Positions 42,980 through 51,924 of a DNA stretch of 64,000 nt are shown piece by piece. Made by a program: the position numbers and the translations under genes. Numbering within the stretch: the first letter of the stretch is position 1; each line of letters starts with the position of its first letter. Source of the DNA: Jeotgalibacillus marinus (GTDB lineage Bacteria; Bacillota; Bacilli; Bacillales; Jeotgalibacillaceae). The stretch lies in assembly GCF_040801915.1 (NCBI RefSeq), contig NZ_JBFMIA010000003.1, positions 186,001-250,000 on the forward strand, given 5' to 3'. The notes below the pieces were generated by a model that saw only the letters and a program-made list of their open reading frames with translations, was not told where the DNA came from and did not search any database.

Positions 42980-43918
42980 TTAACTTTTCGTTTTTTCTAC
43001 AATACGAAGTTTCGCTGAGCGTGATCGATTATTACCTTCTAATTCAACATCACTTGCCACAATCGGTTTCCTTGTAACTAATTTAAATAACGGTTTGTAT
43101 TCTTGCGGGATAACTGGTAACCCGTGAGGTAACTCAGGTCCCTGTGCTGCTTTTTTAAACATCGTTTTGCAAATACGATCTTCCAATGAATGGAAAGTGA
43201 TCACGCTAATTCGCCCACTTGGTTTAATTAGCTCCATCGCTTGCTCTAATGATTCTTCAACGACACCTAGTTCATCATTTACTGCAATCCTAATCGCTTG
43301 AAACACTCGCTTTGCTGGATGACCACCTTTTCGCCTAGCTGGAGCAGGAATTCCATCTTTGATCAATTCAACGAGTTCACCAGTTGTTTCTATGACTTTC
43401 TTTTCTCTTGCAGCTTCAATTTTACGAGCGATTTGCTTTGAAAACTTTTCTTCACCATAACGATAAAAAATACGAACTAAGTCTTCAAACGCCCATTCAT
43501 TGACGATCGTCTTAGCAGATAAAGAAGCAGATTGATCCATTCTCATGTCCAAAGGAGCATCATTGTGGTAGCTAAATCCTCTTTCTGGAGTATCAAGCTG
43601 AGGTGAGGACACCCCTAAATCATAAAGAATTCCATCCACTTCACCTACATCATGCTTTGCCAACTCTTCTTTTAAATAGCGAAAATTCGCTTGGATAAAT
43701 GTAACTTGTCCTGCGTATCCACTTAGTTTTTGCTTTGCATGGATAATCGCAGTCTCATCTTGATCAAAACAATATAAATGACCTTCTGGTTGCAGCTGGG
43801 ACAATAAGTATTCACTATGTCCGGCTCCTCCTAAGGTACAGTCAACATAAATTCCATTTGGTCGAATTGCTAATCCATCAACCGTTTCTTTTAACAACAC
43901 AGTAGTATGGTCAAACAT
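42980..43918 (-). CDS. rsmH: 16S rRNA (cytosine1402-N4)-methyltransferase
   Basis: A 312-residue MraW family methyltransferase. The SAM motif is YVDCTLGGAGHSEYLL and the catalytic-site block is YDLGVSSPQLDTPERGFSY. The C-terminal FKPLFKLVTRKPIVAS is family-specific. I use ATG 43918 (MFDHTTVLL) because AGGTG is positioned for it; a GTG three codons upstream lies within that site. Confidence 0.96.
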   Translation of the reverse strand: MFDHTTVLLKETVDGLAIRPNGIYVDCTLGGAGHSEYLLSQLQPEGHLYCFDQDETAIIHAKQKLSGYAGQVTFIQANFRYLKEELAKHDVGEVDGILYDLGVSSPQLDTPERGFSYHNDAPLDMRMDQSASLSAKTIVNEWAFEDLVRIFYRYGEEKFSKQIARKIEAAREKKVIETTGELVELIKDGIPAPARRKGGHPAKRVFQAIRIAVNDELGVVEESLEQAMELIKPSGRISVITFHSLEDRICKTMFKKAAQGPELPHGLPVIPQEYKPLFKLVTRKPIVASDVELEGNNRSRSAKLRIVEKTKS

Positions 43919-43947
43919 CAGGGTCACCTCAAATACGTTATCTAAGT

Positions 43948-44379
43948 CTATAAATCAAAATCGATGAGGTTTTCTGCTATTTCAGCAAATGAATCTTCAG
44001 ATTGAGCTAAATAATCATCCCAAACGGATTGTCCCCAGATTTCAATTCGACTTGATACACCAAGTATCATACATTCTTTTTCAATTTTTGCATAGTTTAG
44101 TAAATTTTTAGGTAGGTTGATACGTCCTTGCTTGTCAATCTCGCACTCCACAGCTCCAGAGAAGAAAAAACGAGCAAATGCTCTGGCATCTTTTTTAGTA
44201 ACAGGTAGTGATCGAACTTTTTCTTCAAGGCGGCGCCATTCTTCCATAGGATAACCAAAAAGACATTGATCAAGTCCACGGGTAATGACAAAGACGTCTT
44301 CTACATGTTCACGGTATTTTGCAGGGACGATAATTCGCCCTTTCGTATCAATATTGTGTTGATATTCTCCCATGAACAT
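43948..44379 (-). CDS. mraZ: MraZ, DNA-binding regulator of the division cluster
   Basis: A 143-residue protein with two AbrB-like MraZ repeats: MFMGEYQHNIDTKGRIIVPAKYRE and SGAVECEIDKQGRINLPKNLL. The start is ATG 44379 with AAGGTGG upstream. It binds repeats upstream of its own gene and acts as a dcw repressor in E. coli; B. subtilis MraZ also lowers division-gene expression. Regularly spaced GTGG repeats lie just upstream (44389-44433). Confidence 0.96.
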   Translation of the reverse strand: MFMGEYQHNIDTKGRIIVPAKYREHVEDVFVITRGLDQCLFGYPMEEWRRLEEKVRSLPVTKKDARAFARFFFSGAVECEIDKQGRINLPKNLLNYAKIEKECMILGVSSRIEIWGQSVWDDYLAQSEDSFAEIAENLIDFDL

Positions 44380-44388
44380 GCGAACTAA

Positions 44389-44473
44389 CCACCTTTCCAC
44401 CTAAATGTACCACAGTCCCCCACTTCGTACCACTTCTTTCTCATATTCTAACACAACTGTAATGTAGTTTCAC
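44389..44473 (-). promoter_or_regulatory. mraZ promoter with phased GTGG repeats (probable MraZ operator)
   Basis: GTGG occurs on the minus strand at 44430-44433, 44420-44423 and 44410-44413, exactly 10 bp apart, plus 44397-44400 and 44389-44392. A promoter GTGAAA (44468-44473), 17 bp, TAGAAT (44445-44450) places the transcription start next to the first repeat. E. coli MraZ binds TGGGN repeats with a 10-bp period. Confidence 0.65.
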
Positions 44474-44583
44474 TATCGATTATATAGAATATTCAAATAG
44501 TTCTAACTGACAGGTCATACGATCTACATAAATTAGGCATCTCTATGTTTAGTGGTGAGATGTGGAGGAAAGGAAACCTCTAA

Positions 44584-44619
44584 ATAAAACAGCCACCTCC
44601 CTCGCAATAGGGAGATGGC
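44584..44619 (-). terminator. Terminator of bshC
   Basis: GCCATCTCCCT/AGGGAGGTGGC (44609-44619 with 44592-44602) with one G-U pair and then TGTTTTATTTA on the minus strand. Confidence 0.85.
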
Positions 44620-44629
44620 CTATACTCGA

Positions 44630-46249
44630 TTAAATGGAAACCGCTTTGTGGTCACCATCAAATTGGTATTCGATTGAAGTTAGTTGTGTGACAAAATCTG
44701 TTCCATAGCGATTAAGAAAATAAAATACATTCCACATCCGCTCTTGAGGACCGTCGCCTGGCTTTAGACTAGATGCAATTCGATCGTATTTCGAGAGCAT
44801 CACTTTGTTCTTTAGCGCGATGTGATCATCTGTTTTCTTTTTCAAAAAGGCTAATTGCTGCTGGTGAATGGACAAGTTTTTTGAAACGATTGACGATAAC
44901 CCAGGGTGCATGCTATCTGCTTCTGATGTAATTTTTTCATATTGCTGTTCAAGCCATTTTTCAGTTTCTTCTATATATTTGTCCATTGTTTCATCTTTGA
45001 CACTCTTCAAATATTTTTCTTTTTGTTCTCTAGTTCCATGTTCTAATACAGTAGCTAGTTCCAGTTGTAATTCAGCACACTTTTGTGAGATGTCACGCTC
45101 TACAATTGTAATGTTAAGTCTTGGTACTATAGGAGGCATTTTCATCTCCATTTTTTCAAAAGCTGTTTTCAGTTCTGCCCAGTAGGCAATTTCTCCAGGA
45201 CCAGCAACAAAGGCTAGTGAAGGAAAAAGCCATTCCTGCATCATCGGCCTTGTTACAACATTGTTGCTTATTTTCTCTGGTGACTTTTCAATAACTGCCT
45301 CCAACTCTTCTTTTGTCAAAACAAGTTGACCACTCTTATCTTCATATCCTTGTTCTGTTTTAAAAAGTAAAATCCGTTCATCTTCAATCGTGATAAATAA
45401 ATTTACTGCATTGGAAGCAATGTCAATCATCGGATTAAATCCATTTTCTTGAACAAGCGCTTGTTGTTTATGAACAAGCTCTGTTATGCGATCACTTTCA
45501 TTCAGCAATTGCTGAAAAAAAGGTTGCTCAATTTTCCGTAACGAAAGGTCAGCTGCATCAATAACAAGCAATCCCTCTTCTTTAAACATGTTCATAATAA
45601 GATGTGCAAAGAATTTTGTAATCGTTGAGGTTTGGTTAATCGCTTCGTCCAATTGCGTAAGAAGAGCAGACGTATGAGTCGTTTCTCCAAATTCTCTTAT
45701 AATAGAACGAACCCATTTTTTCATCGTGTCTCGGTCAAATTCAGTAGCTGATGCCATCCTTTTATCTAGTACACGTTCAGGATACCCTTTTTTGTGTAGT
45801 TGAAGGTCGTTTTCAACGTAAACATGATTGATTTCTAAAAAATCATGATCTTCTCCTGCGATCCAAAAAACTGGGATGACTGGATGCCCAAGAGCTTTTT
45901 CTTGCTGCTTTGCTAGTTGAATGATTGAGATGACTTTATGTATTGTGTATAGGGGACCTGTTAATAATCCGGCTTGCTGACCACCTATGACAACGAGACC
46001 ATCTTCTCTTAATTTATTAATCGAGTGTTTTACAGCAGAGCTTTGTGGTAAATCCGCCATATAGTTGTCTATACATTCAGCAAGCGAATGACGATGAAAT
46101 TTACGCTCTTGCAATTCCTTCATCCGTGTGTAGAAAACTTCCTGATTCGTAAACCCACTATGAAAAAAAGAAAGAACGTTGTTATCTTCCTTTAAATAGC
46201 TAGAGGTAAAAGGTTGAATCGCTGGAAGCTTAACATTTTCCAATAACAT
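44630..46249 (-). CDS. bshC: Bacillithiol biosynthesis cysteine-adding enzyme
   Basis: A 539-residue protein with the BshC core: VVIGGQQAGLLTGPLYTIHKVISII near residue 85 and PVFWIAGEDHDFLEINHVYV. A long coiled-coil arm lies near 420-490. It attaches cysteine to GlcN-malate in the last step of bacillithiol synthesis. The start is ATG 46249 (MLLENVKL) because the promoter at 46287 places the longer reading upstream of the transcript. Length equals the B. subtilis enzyme. Confidence 0.93.
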   Translation of the reverse strand: MLLENVKLPAIQPFTSSYLKEDNNVLSFFHSGFTNQEVFYTRMKELQERKFHRHSLAECIDNYMADLPQSSAVKHSINKLREDGLVVIGGQQAGLLTGPLYTIHKVISIIQLAKQQEKALGHPVIPVFWIAGEDHDFLEINHVYVENDLQLHKKGYPERVLDKRMASATEFDRDTMKKWVRSIIREFGETTHTSALLTQLDEAINQTSTITKFFAHLIMNMFKEEGLLVIDAADLSLRKIEQPFFQQLLNESDRITELVHKQQALVQENGFNPMIDIASNAVNLFITIEDERILLFKTEQGYEDKSGQLVLTKEELEAVIEKSPEKISNNVVTRPMMQEWLFPSLAFVAGPGEIAYWAELKTAFEKMEMKMPPIVPRLNITIVERDISQKCAELQLELATVLEHGTREQKEKYLKSVKDETMDKYIEETEKWLEQQYEKITSEADSMHPGLSSIVSKNLSIHQQQLAFLKKKTDDHIALKNKVMLSKYDRIASSLKPGDGPQERMWNVFYFLNRYGTDFVTQLTSIEYQFDGDHKAVSI

Positions 46250-46286
46250 AATGTAAAACCCCTTTTTCCAACTTATATCCATTAAG

Positions 46287-46295
46287 ATTATAACA
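46287..46295 (-). promoter_or_regulatory. Extended -10 promoter of bshC
   Basis: TGT-TATAAT on the minus strand (TATAAT at 46287-46292), about 40 bp before the chosen start codon; the -35 region TTCTTA is weak. Confidence 0.55.
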
Positions 46296-46328
46296 TCTCA
46301 TTTCTAAAATAAGAAAGAAGTTGCTTAC

Positions 46329-46721
46329 TTAGCGGACAATTGCCAAGAAGACTTCACGTGAAACTCCATAAGTCACTAATAAGGCATGGCAGCACATGAA
46401 TAACACGAAATTCAAGCCCCAAAAACCTGCTACTATTTTACTCCAATGTAAATCAGCGTCTTGCCTCCATAAATAAGAAACAACACTAATACCCATTATC
46501 GCCATTCCAATTAACATCAACCAAAGAAGTGATACATTCCATATCGATAAAATGGAAAAATACACTGCCCCAAAAGCAAACGGGGTGGTTCCGTACACCG
46601 CGAATTTTACGGATCGCTTATGATTTCTAATTAGTCCTTTTATCAATGAAAATAAAATCACATACACCAGTAAAGGGACACATAAAAAAACACCTAGAAA
46701 AAACACCGCAACATTTGTCAC
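46329..46721 (-). CDS. DUF3397-family small membrane protein
   Basis: A 130-residue protein with four hydrophobic segments (about 5-28, 40-62, 65-85, 100-122). It resembles the DUF3397 proteins found between panE and bshC or mraZ in Bacillaceae; no function is established. The start is GTG 46721, overlapping the panE stop (GTGA), with GAGGGG upstream. The tight overlap suggests translation coupled to panE. Confidence 0.78.
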   Translation of the reverse strand: MTNVAVFFLGVFLCVPLLVYVILFSLIKGLIRNHKRSVKFAVYGTTPFAFGAVYFSILSIWNVSLLWLMLIGMAIMGISVVSYLWRQDADLHWSKIVAGFWGLNFVLFMCCHALLVTYGVSREVFLAIVR

Positions 46722-47620
46722 GATCTGATCCCCTCTCGAAATTCCAATCCACAAATGGCTTTATTTAAAAAATGAAGTAACGGCGTACGAACACCCTTTT
46801 GAGACGCTACGTTGATTGCAAAACCTAAAATGCTGTCCACCTCTGTTTTCCTGCCTTGTTGCAGATCAGCATTCATTGAGGATGTATTTTCCGCTGTCTT
46901 GATACAAAGGGATTCGACTTGCTGTATTGACAAAAAAGATTTAGCTTCAGGGAAAATCAGGATCATTTCAAGGTATAGATCGTGCAACAAATTTCTAAGA
47001 TACGGATTACGTATAAGTTCTCCATTCGGAACGCGAAAAATCGCTGTTAAAGAATTGATCATGATGTTTTTAATCAGTTTTTCTAGCAACATATGATAAT
47101 ATTCTTGTCGAAAAAGAATAGGGAAATCTGAATTATTGATGGTTAACAGCTCTTTTAGTTTTTCTTTTTCACCTTTAAACGGAGCAATCTGCCACCTACC
47201 AATCCCATTGTGGTGAACAGTAGTGGATGACTCTTTACTCGCTCCATGCTCAACAGTACTAACGAAAAGTTGAGAATGTGGTAAAGACTCCATGAATTCA
47301 AGATGTCCCATGCCATTTTGAGTAAAAATAATCGGCGTGTGATAAGAGATCGATTCAATGACTGGCTGTAACTCTTTTAGTTGGTACTGCTTAACAGTAA
47401 GGATCCAGCAATCGCTCTTTATACCTATGCTAGGGTCAGCACTCGCGGTAACATAAGCATTCATGCTTTGGTTTGGATCATGACATGTGATGCCATTTTG
47501 GTTAATATGATCCGCTTGTTTTTGATGGTGAGTAATAATACGTATATTGTGACCGCTCTTTGCGAGTCTTGCTGAAAATAATAAGCCGATGGCTCCAGCC
47601 CCAAGAATGGATATGTTCAT
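46718..47620 (-). CDS. panE: 2-dehydropantoate 2-reductase
   Basis: A 300-residue NADPH-dependent ketopantoate reductase. The Rossmann loop is ISILGAGAIGLLFSARLAKSG; the catalytic region has a lysine in LEKLIKNIMINSLTAIF. It makes pantoate for coenzyme A, whose last-but-one enzyme CoaD is also in this window (59184). The start ATG 47620 has AAGGTG upstream; a 35-codon longer frame is non-protein-like. It overlaps the next gene by 4 nt. Confidence 0.9.
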   Translation of the reverse strand: MNISILGAGAIGLLFSARLAKSGHNIRIITHHQKQADHINQNGITCHDPNQSMNAYVTASADPSIGIKSDCWILTVKQYQLKELQPVIESISYHTPIIFTQNGMGHLEFMESLPHSQLFVSTVEHGASKESSTTVHHNGIGRWQIAPFKGEKEKLKELLTINNSDFPILFRQEYYHMLLEKLIKNIMINSLTAIFRVPNGELIRNPYLRNLLHDLYLEMILIFPEAKSFLSIQQVESLCIKTAENTSSMNADLQQGRKTEVDSILGFAINVASQKGVRTPLLHFLNKAICGLEFREGIRS

Positions 47621-47688
47621 CTTTTTCACCTTCTTTCGTACTAGTCTAGCAAACATAAGATAGTTAAGGTAGTCGAATTTAATCAAAA

Positions 47689-47741
47689 ATAAAAAAAACG
47701 TTACAACATATCGTTTCAGGCGCACGCGATGTTGTAACGTT
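47689..47741 (-). terminator. Terminator of the acyl-CoA carboxylase operon
   Basis: A 13-bp perfect stem AACGTTACAACAT/ATGTTGTAACGTT (47697-47709 with 47729-47741) followed by TTTTTT on the minus strand. Confidence 0.9.
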
Positions 47742-47757
47742 CGTAGTTGATTCTTTT

Positions 47758-49299
47758 TTATACTGGATAAACTGAATGTTTTTTGGGTGCTATCGGAATG
47801 TGTTTTGACGCATAAAAAGCAAAACGGTTGATTAACTCGTGTCGTAAATCATTTGGTTCAACAATATCATCAACGATTAGTTCAGAAGCAAGTCGATAGA
47901 TATCGATTTCTTCTTTATATTCTTGATGCTTTTGTTGAACGAATACAATACGCTCTTTTTGATCTTCAATCTCTTGGATTTTATTCGAGTAAACAGCATT
48001 CACAGCAGCCTCGGGACCCATGACAGCGATTTGAGCTGATGGTAGCGCAATACAACAATCCGGTTCAAATGCAGGACCTGCCATTGCATAAAGACCAGCA
48101 CCATATGCTTTTCGAACGACAACAGAAATTTTAGGAACAGTCGCAGAGCTCATCGCTGCAATGAGTTTTGCACCGTGTCTAATAATTCCGGCACGCTCAA
48201 CCTTCGTTCCAATCATAAACCCTGGAACATCCGCAAGGAAAAGCAACGGGATACTAAAAGCATCGCAAAGTTGGATAAATTTTGCTGCTTTATCTGCAGA
48301 GTCTACGAATAGTACTCCACCCTTTACACGCGGTTGGTTAGCTATAATTCCTACAGGTTTGCCATCTAACCTAGCTAAGCCAGTAATTAACTCTGGTGCA
48401 AATAGTTTTTTAATTTCAAAAAAACTATTTCCATCAACGAACGAGTCAATCGCTTCATACATATCAAACGGTGCGTTTTGGTTTTCTGGAATCAGATCGG
48501 CGAGTGCTTTTTCTGAAGATGGAGAAACGCCATCAGTTGTAGGTACTTCTGCATTAAAATTTGCCGGAAAATAACTTAAGTAACGTTGAGCTTGTGCGAT
48601 TGCTTCTTCTTCATTTTCAGCAAGGATATCACCACACCCACTTACTGAGCAGTGCATGCGAGCTCCGCCCATTTCTTCTAATGTTACCTTCTCACCTATT
48701 ACTTTTTCAGCCATACGAGGTGATCCTAGATACATAGACGCATTGCCATCCACCATGATGACGATGTCACAGAACGCTGGGATGTAAGCTCCGCCAGCTG
48801 CAGATGGACCAAATAACAAACATATTTGTGGAATTGTTCCCGACAAGCGAACTTGGTTATGAAAAATCTTCCCTGCTCCTCTTCGGTTTGGAAACATATC
48901 AAGCTGATCCGTAATTCTCGCTCCTGCTGAATCCACTAAATACAACAATGGCACGCGTAACTTTTCGGCTGTTTCTTGAATACGAATAATTTTTTCAACT
49001 GTACGCGCTCCCCATGATCCCGCTTTGACAGTGGAATCGTTCGCCATCACACAAACAGTCCGGCCATCAATTTTACCAGTACCTGTTACAACACCATCCG
49101 CTGGTAAGTCCCTAGCGCTTTGGTTAGCAAACATACCATCCTCTTGGAAAGAATGATGATCAAGTAATAACTCCAAACGTTTACGTACAAATAACTTCCC
49201 TTGCTCTTCTTGCTTCTCATGGTATTTGGCATGACCGCCAGATTTAATTTTTTGTGTAACTTCTTCTAAACGACTTTGATTGGTTACGTTTTGACTCAT
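47758..49299 (-). CDS. Acyl-CoA carboxylase carboxyltransferase subunit (propionyl/methylmalonyl-CoA type)
   Basis: A 513-residue protein with fused N- and C-terminal carboxyltransferase (crotonase-like) halves, as in propionyl-CoA carboxylase beta and B. subtilis YngE/YqjD. Oxyanion glycines are in GPSAAGGAYIPA (N half) and VVRKAYGAGLYAMAGPAFEPD (C half). It transfers the carboxyl group from biotin to the acyl-CoA. Unlike AccD of fatty acid synthesis it has no zinc ribbon. It forms an operon with a separate biotin carrier and a biotin carboxylase. The acyl-CoA substrate cannot be fixed from sequence. Confidence 0.9.
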   Translation of the reverse strand: MSQNVTNQSRLEEVTQKIKSGGHAKYHEKQEEQGKLFVRKRLELLLDHHSFQEDGMFANQSARDLPADGVVTGTGKIDGRTVCVMANDSTVKAGSWGARTVEKIIRIQETAEKLRVPLLYLVDSAGARITDQLDMFPNRRGAGKIFHNQVRLSGTIPQICLLFGPSAAGGAYIPAFCDIVIMVDGNASMYLGSPRMAEKVIGEKVTLEEMGGARMHCSVSGCGDILAENEEEAIAQAQRYLSYFPANFNAEVPTTDGVSPSSEKALADLIPENQNAPFDMYEAIDSFVDGNSFFEIKKLFAPELITGLARLDGKPVGIIANQPRVKGGVLFVDSADKAAKFIQLCDAFSIPLLFLADVPGFMIGTKVERAGIIRHGAKLIAAMSSATVPKISVVVRKAYGAGLYAMAGPAFEPDCCIALPSAQIAVMGPEAAVNAVYSNKIQEIEDQKERIVFVQQKHQEYKEEIDIYRLASELIVDDIVEPNDLRHELINRFAFYASKHIPIAPKKHSVYPV

Positions 49300-49325
49300 T
49301 AAGATTTCCTCCTAACAAAAAATTC

Positions 49326-49538
49326 TTATGATAATACGACTAATGTATCTCCTTCGTTTACGAAGTCGCCTTCTACTACTTTCACTTCTCCAACCGTCCC
49401 ATCCATTTGTACATCTACAGGAATCTCCATTTTCATAGATTCTAGTATTAACACCGTTTGCCCTGTATCGACACTGTCACCAGGCGCAACTAATACTTTA
49501 AATACCGTACCTGCCATAGATGATTGAATTTCTTTCAT
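49326..49538 (-). CDS. Biotin carboxyl carrier protein (single biotinyl domain)
   Basis: A 70-residue protein that is just one biotinyl domain. The biotin acceptor is Lys36 in LESMKMEIP. Such free-standing small carriers are typical of YngHB-like carboxylase systems. It lies 2 nt after the biotin carboxylase gene and 26 nt before the carboxyltransferase gene. Confidence 0.93.
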   Translation of the reverse strand: MKEIQSSMAGTVFKVLVAPGDSVDTGQTVLILESMKMEIPVDVQMDGTVGEVKVVEGDFVNEGDTLVVLS

Positions 49539-49540
49539 GA

Positions 49541-50887
49541 TTAATTCTCTCCTTTAACAATGTGTTGTAATGATTGTGTATGGTAAGTTCCTTGTTTAAA
49601 AATCTCACGATTAAGTAAAGATAAAAAGAGTGGAACATTTGTTTTAACGCCTTCCACTCGCGTTTGTTCCAGTACAGATTGTGATTTTGCTAAGCAATCA
49701 TTTCGAGAATCGCCATGAACGATAATTTTCGCAATCATTGGGTCATAAAATGGCGTAACTTTGTTTCCTTCTATATAGCCTTCATCTACACGAACTCCCT
49801 CGCCAGTGGGGTATTCAAAAAGCGTTAGTTCACCTGGAGATGGAAAAAAGGTTTGTGGGTCCTCTGCATACAGTCGATACTCGATCGCATGACCTGTAGC
49901 GCGAATTTGTTGTTGATCTGTAATAGGAAGTGGTTCATCGTTAGCAGTTAACAGTTGCCATTCTATGAGATCAACACCCGTGACCATTTCTGTAACAGGA
50001 TGTTCAACTTGAAGTCGCGTATTCATTTCTAAGAAGTAGGCATTTTCATTGGCGTCCACAATCATTTCAATCGTGCCTGCATTTTTGTATCCAACTGCTG
50101 TAGCTGCTTGAATAGCGACAGCTAAAATATGTTCGCGGGCAGCATCCGATAATTGAGGAGAAGGTGATTCTTCAACTACCTTTTGATTTCTACGCTGCAT
50201 GGAACAATTGCGCTCAAACAAATGAAAAACACGCCCCTGATGATCTCCAAAAATTTGCACCTCAATATGTCTGGCTTCTGGTATGTATTTTTCAATAAAA
50301 AGATCGTCAGAACCAAAGTATGTTTGTGAGCGTTTTTTTGTTAATTCGAAGTGTTGATTGAGCGCTTGTTCATTATCACAACGAATCATCCCAACGCCAC
50401 CGCCACCACTGCTTGCTTTTAGCATAATTGGGTATCCCACTTTTTTTGCAAATTCAATTGCTGCTTCTACATCCGCCGATTCACTTTCTTGACCAGGAAC
50501 GACAGGAACACCTGCATCAATCATTGTTTTTCGTGCTTGTATTTTATCTCCCATTCGCTCAATTATTGAAGAATCTGGTCCAACAAAACACATACCTGCT
50601 TCTTCAACTTTTTTCGCAAACTGAGCATTTTCAGACAACAAACCATACCCCGGGTGAATAGCATCTACTTTTTCACTGATTGCAATTTGTAGGATGTCAT
50701 CCATTTTTAAATACGATTGTGCAATAGGTGGTGGTCCAATATAATGCACTACATCTGCTTCTTTGACAAAAGGTAGCTGTGCATCCGCTTCAGAATAAAT
50801 CACCACTGTTTCAATATTCATTTTTTTACAAGTACGAATAATACGTAGAGCAATTTCTCCTCTATTCGCAATTAATAGTTTCTTCAT
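49541..50887 (-). CDS. Biotin carboxylase subunit of acyl-CoA carboxylase
   Basis: A 448-residue ATP-grasp enzyme: preATP-grasp KKLLIANRGEIALRIIRTC, ATP loop LKASSGGGGVGMI, catalytic FLEMNTRLQVEHPVTEM. It carboxylates biotin on the small carrier using bicarbonate and ATP. The start is ATG 50887; nine further codons are open but lie before AAAGGGGTAAGGG. It is the first gene of the operon and sits under a CcpA-type cre site. It is probably a second paralogue beside the accB-accC pair of fatty acid synthesis, which is not in this window. Confidence 0.92.
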   Translation of the reverse strand: MKKLLIANRGEIALRIIRTCKKMNIETVVIYSEADAQLPFVKEADVVHYIGPPPIAQSYLKMDDILQIAISEKVDAIHPGYGLLSENAQFAKKVEEAGMCFVGPDSSIIERMGDKIQARKTMIDAGVPVVPGQESESADVEAAIEFAKKVGYPIMLKASSGGGGVGMIRCDNEQALNQHFELTKKRSQTYFGSDDLFIEKYIPEARHIEVQIFGDHQGRVFHLFERNCSMQRRNQKVVEESPSPQLSDAAREHILAVAIQAATAVGYKNAGTIEMIVDANENAYFLEMNTRLQVEHPVTEMVTGVDLIEWQLLTANDEPLPITDQQQIRATGHAIEYRLYAEDPQTFFPSPGELTLFEYPTGEGVRVDEGYIEGNKVTPFYDPMIAKIIVHGDSRNDCLAKSQSVLEQTRVEGVKTNVPLFLSLLNREIFKQGTYHTQSLQHIVKGEN

Positions 50888-50961
50888 ACCCTTACCCCTT
50901 TCCATCCCTTTCACATACTATTTTATGAAAACTACTAGAAACCAATAGTATGATATTGTTT

Positions 50962-50998
50962 AATCTAACTTTTCCCACTTCCATTGTAAACGCTTTCT
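50962..50998 (-). promoter_or_regulatory. Promoter of the carboxylase operon with overlapping cre site
   Basis: The minus strand reads TTTACA (50985-50990), 17 bp, TAGATT (50962-50967). Overlapping the -35, 50985-50998 reads TGTAAACGCTTTCT on the plus strand, a full match to the catabolite-responsive element TGWAARCGYTWNCW. CcpA bound there should block polymerase, so the operon is probably repressed by glucose. Confidence 0.75.
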
Positions 50999-51144
50999 GA
51001 TGAAATGTGCAGAATTTTTTGTTTCGTTGTAATATAATAATGATAAATACCACACGGAATGTTCTTTTTTTGCACGTGATATCCTAGAACCAATGGAGAA
51101 ATAAAGGCATTCGTGGGGAATAGCAATGTAAGGAGTGTTAATGA

Positions 51145-51618
51145 ATGGAATGTAAAGTTGAAAGTTTAAGCATTAACTACAAAACGCTTGAGGAGTTTAC
51201 TAAATTTCGAGAAATAGGCTTACAAGAGTTATCGATGATGGATGAGCTCGAAACGAATATGGTAGAAAACGATAGTGAATCTCCTTTTTACGGAATTTAT
51301 CTAGGTAATAAATTGATTGCCCGAATGAATATTTATAGAAGAGATGCTCGTTTTGATCGATACTTTGAACCTGCGCAAGATTACTTAGAGCTTTGGAAAC
51401 TTGAAGTGCTACCTGGCTATCAAAAAAAAGGCTACGGTGCTCAAATGGTACAGTTCGCTAAAAGCTTTGGTGTACCGATTAAAACAAATCCACGCGTACA
51501 ATCCCATAATTTTTGGGAAAAGATGGGGTTTGAAAAAGTTACATATGATATGGAACGAGATTTAGGTGAAAATCCACTCGTTTGGTACCCAGATGGAGTA
51601 ACAGAACAGAAACACTAA
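51145..51618 (+). CDS. ylbP: GNAT family N-acetyltransferase (YlbP type)
   Basis: A 157-residue acetyltransferase. The acetyl-CoA loop is LEVLPGYQKKGYGAQMVQFAKSFG (about 90-113) and the C-terminal fold ends NFWEKMGFEKV. It matches YlbP by position next to rsfA. The substrate is unknown. AAGGAG lies 9 nt before the ATG. A terminator follows at 51802. Confidence 0.85.
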   Translation: MECKVESLSINYKTLEEFTKFREIGLQELSMMDELETNMVENDSESPFYGIYLGNKLIARMNIYRRDARFDRYFEPAQDYLELWKLEVLPGYQKKGYGAQMVQFAKSFGVPIKTNPRVQSHNFWEKMGFEKVTYDMERDLGENPLVWYPDGVTEQKH

Positions 51619-51924
51619 AATTTTCGTATAAGAGCACAAGCGGCTCGTTCAGTCAAGTCAACCATAAGACGCACAACATAAGTAAGTATTTTTCTAGGTA
51701 TGTGGCAAAAAATGGAGGAGTTGTGGGTTTTCGCTGAATGAAATAAGTTATGACAGTTTAGTTATCCACACTTAAGATATAGTTTCCTAAAAAATAGAAA
51801 TAGAGGGAGGCCTATTGCTCCCTCTGTTTTATAAGGTCAACATTTCACTAACTACAGCGACTAGACCCTAATATCAGAGTCGGAATGGACGATCCGCTTC
51901 CGCTTTTGTTATCGATCAACCTCT
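51619..51924. other. 306-bp gap between ylbP and rsfA
   Basis: The genes converge here. Apart from a hairpin terminator (51802-51831) I see no gene or recognisable site. Confidence 0.6.
51802..51831 (+). terminator. Terminator after ylbP
   Basis: AGAGGGAG (51802-51809) pairs with CTCCCTCT (51818-51825); GTTTTAT follows on the plus strand. It is nearly symmetrical and may serve rsfA as well. Confidence 0.75.
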
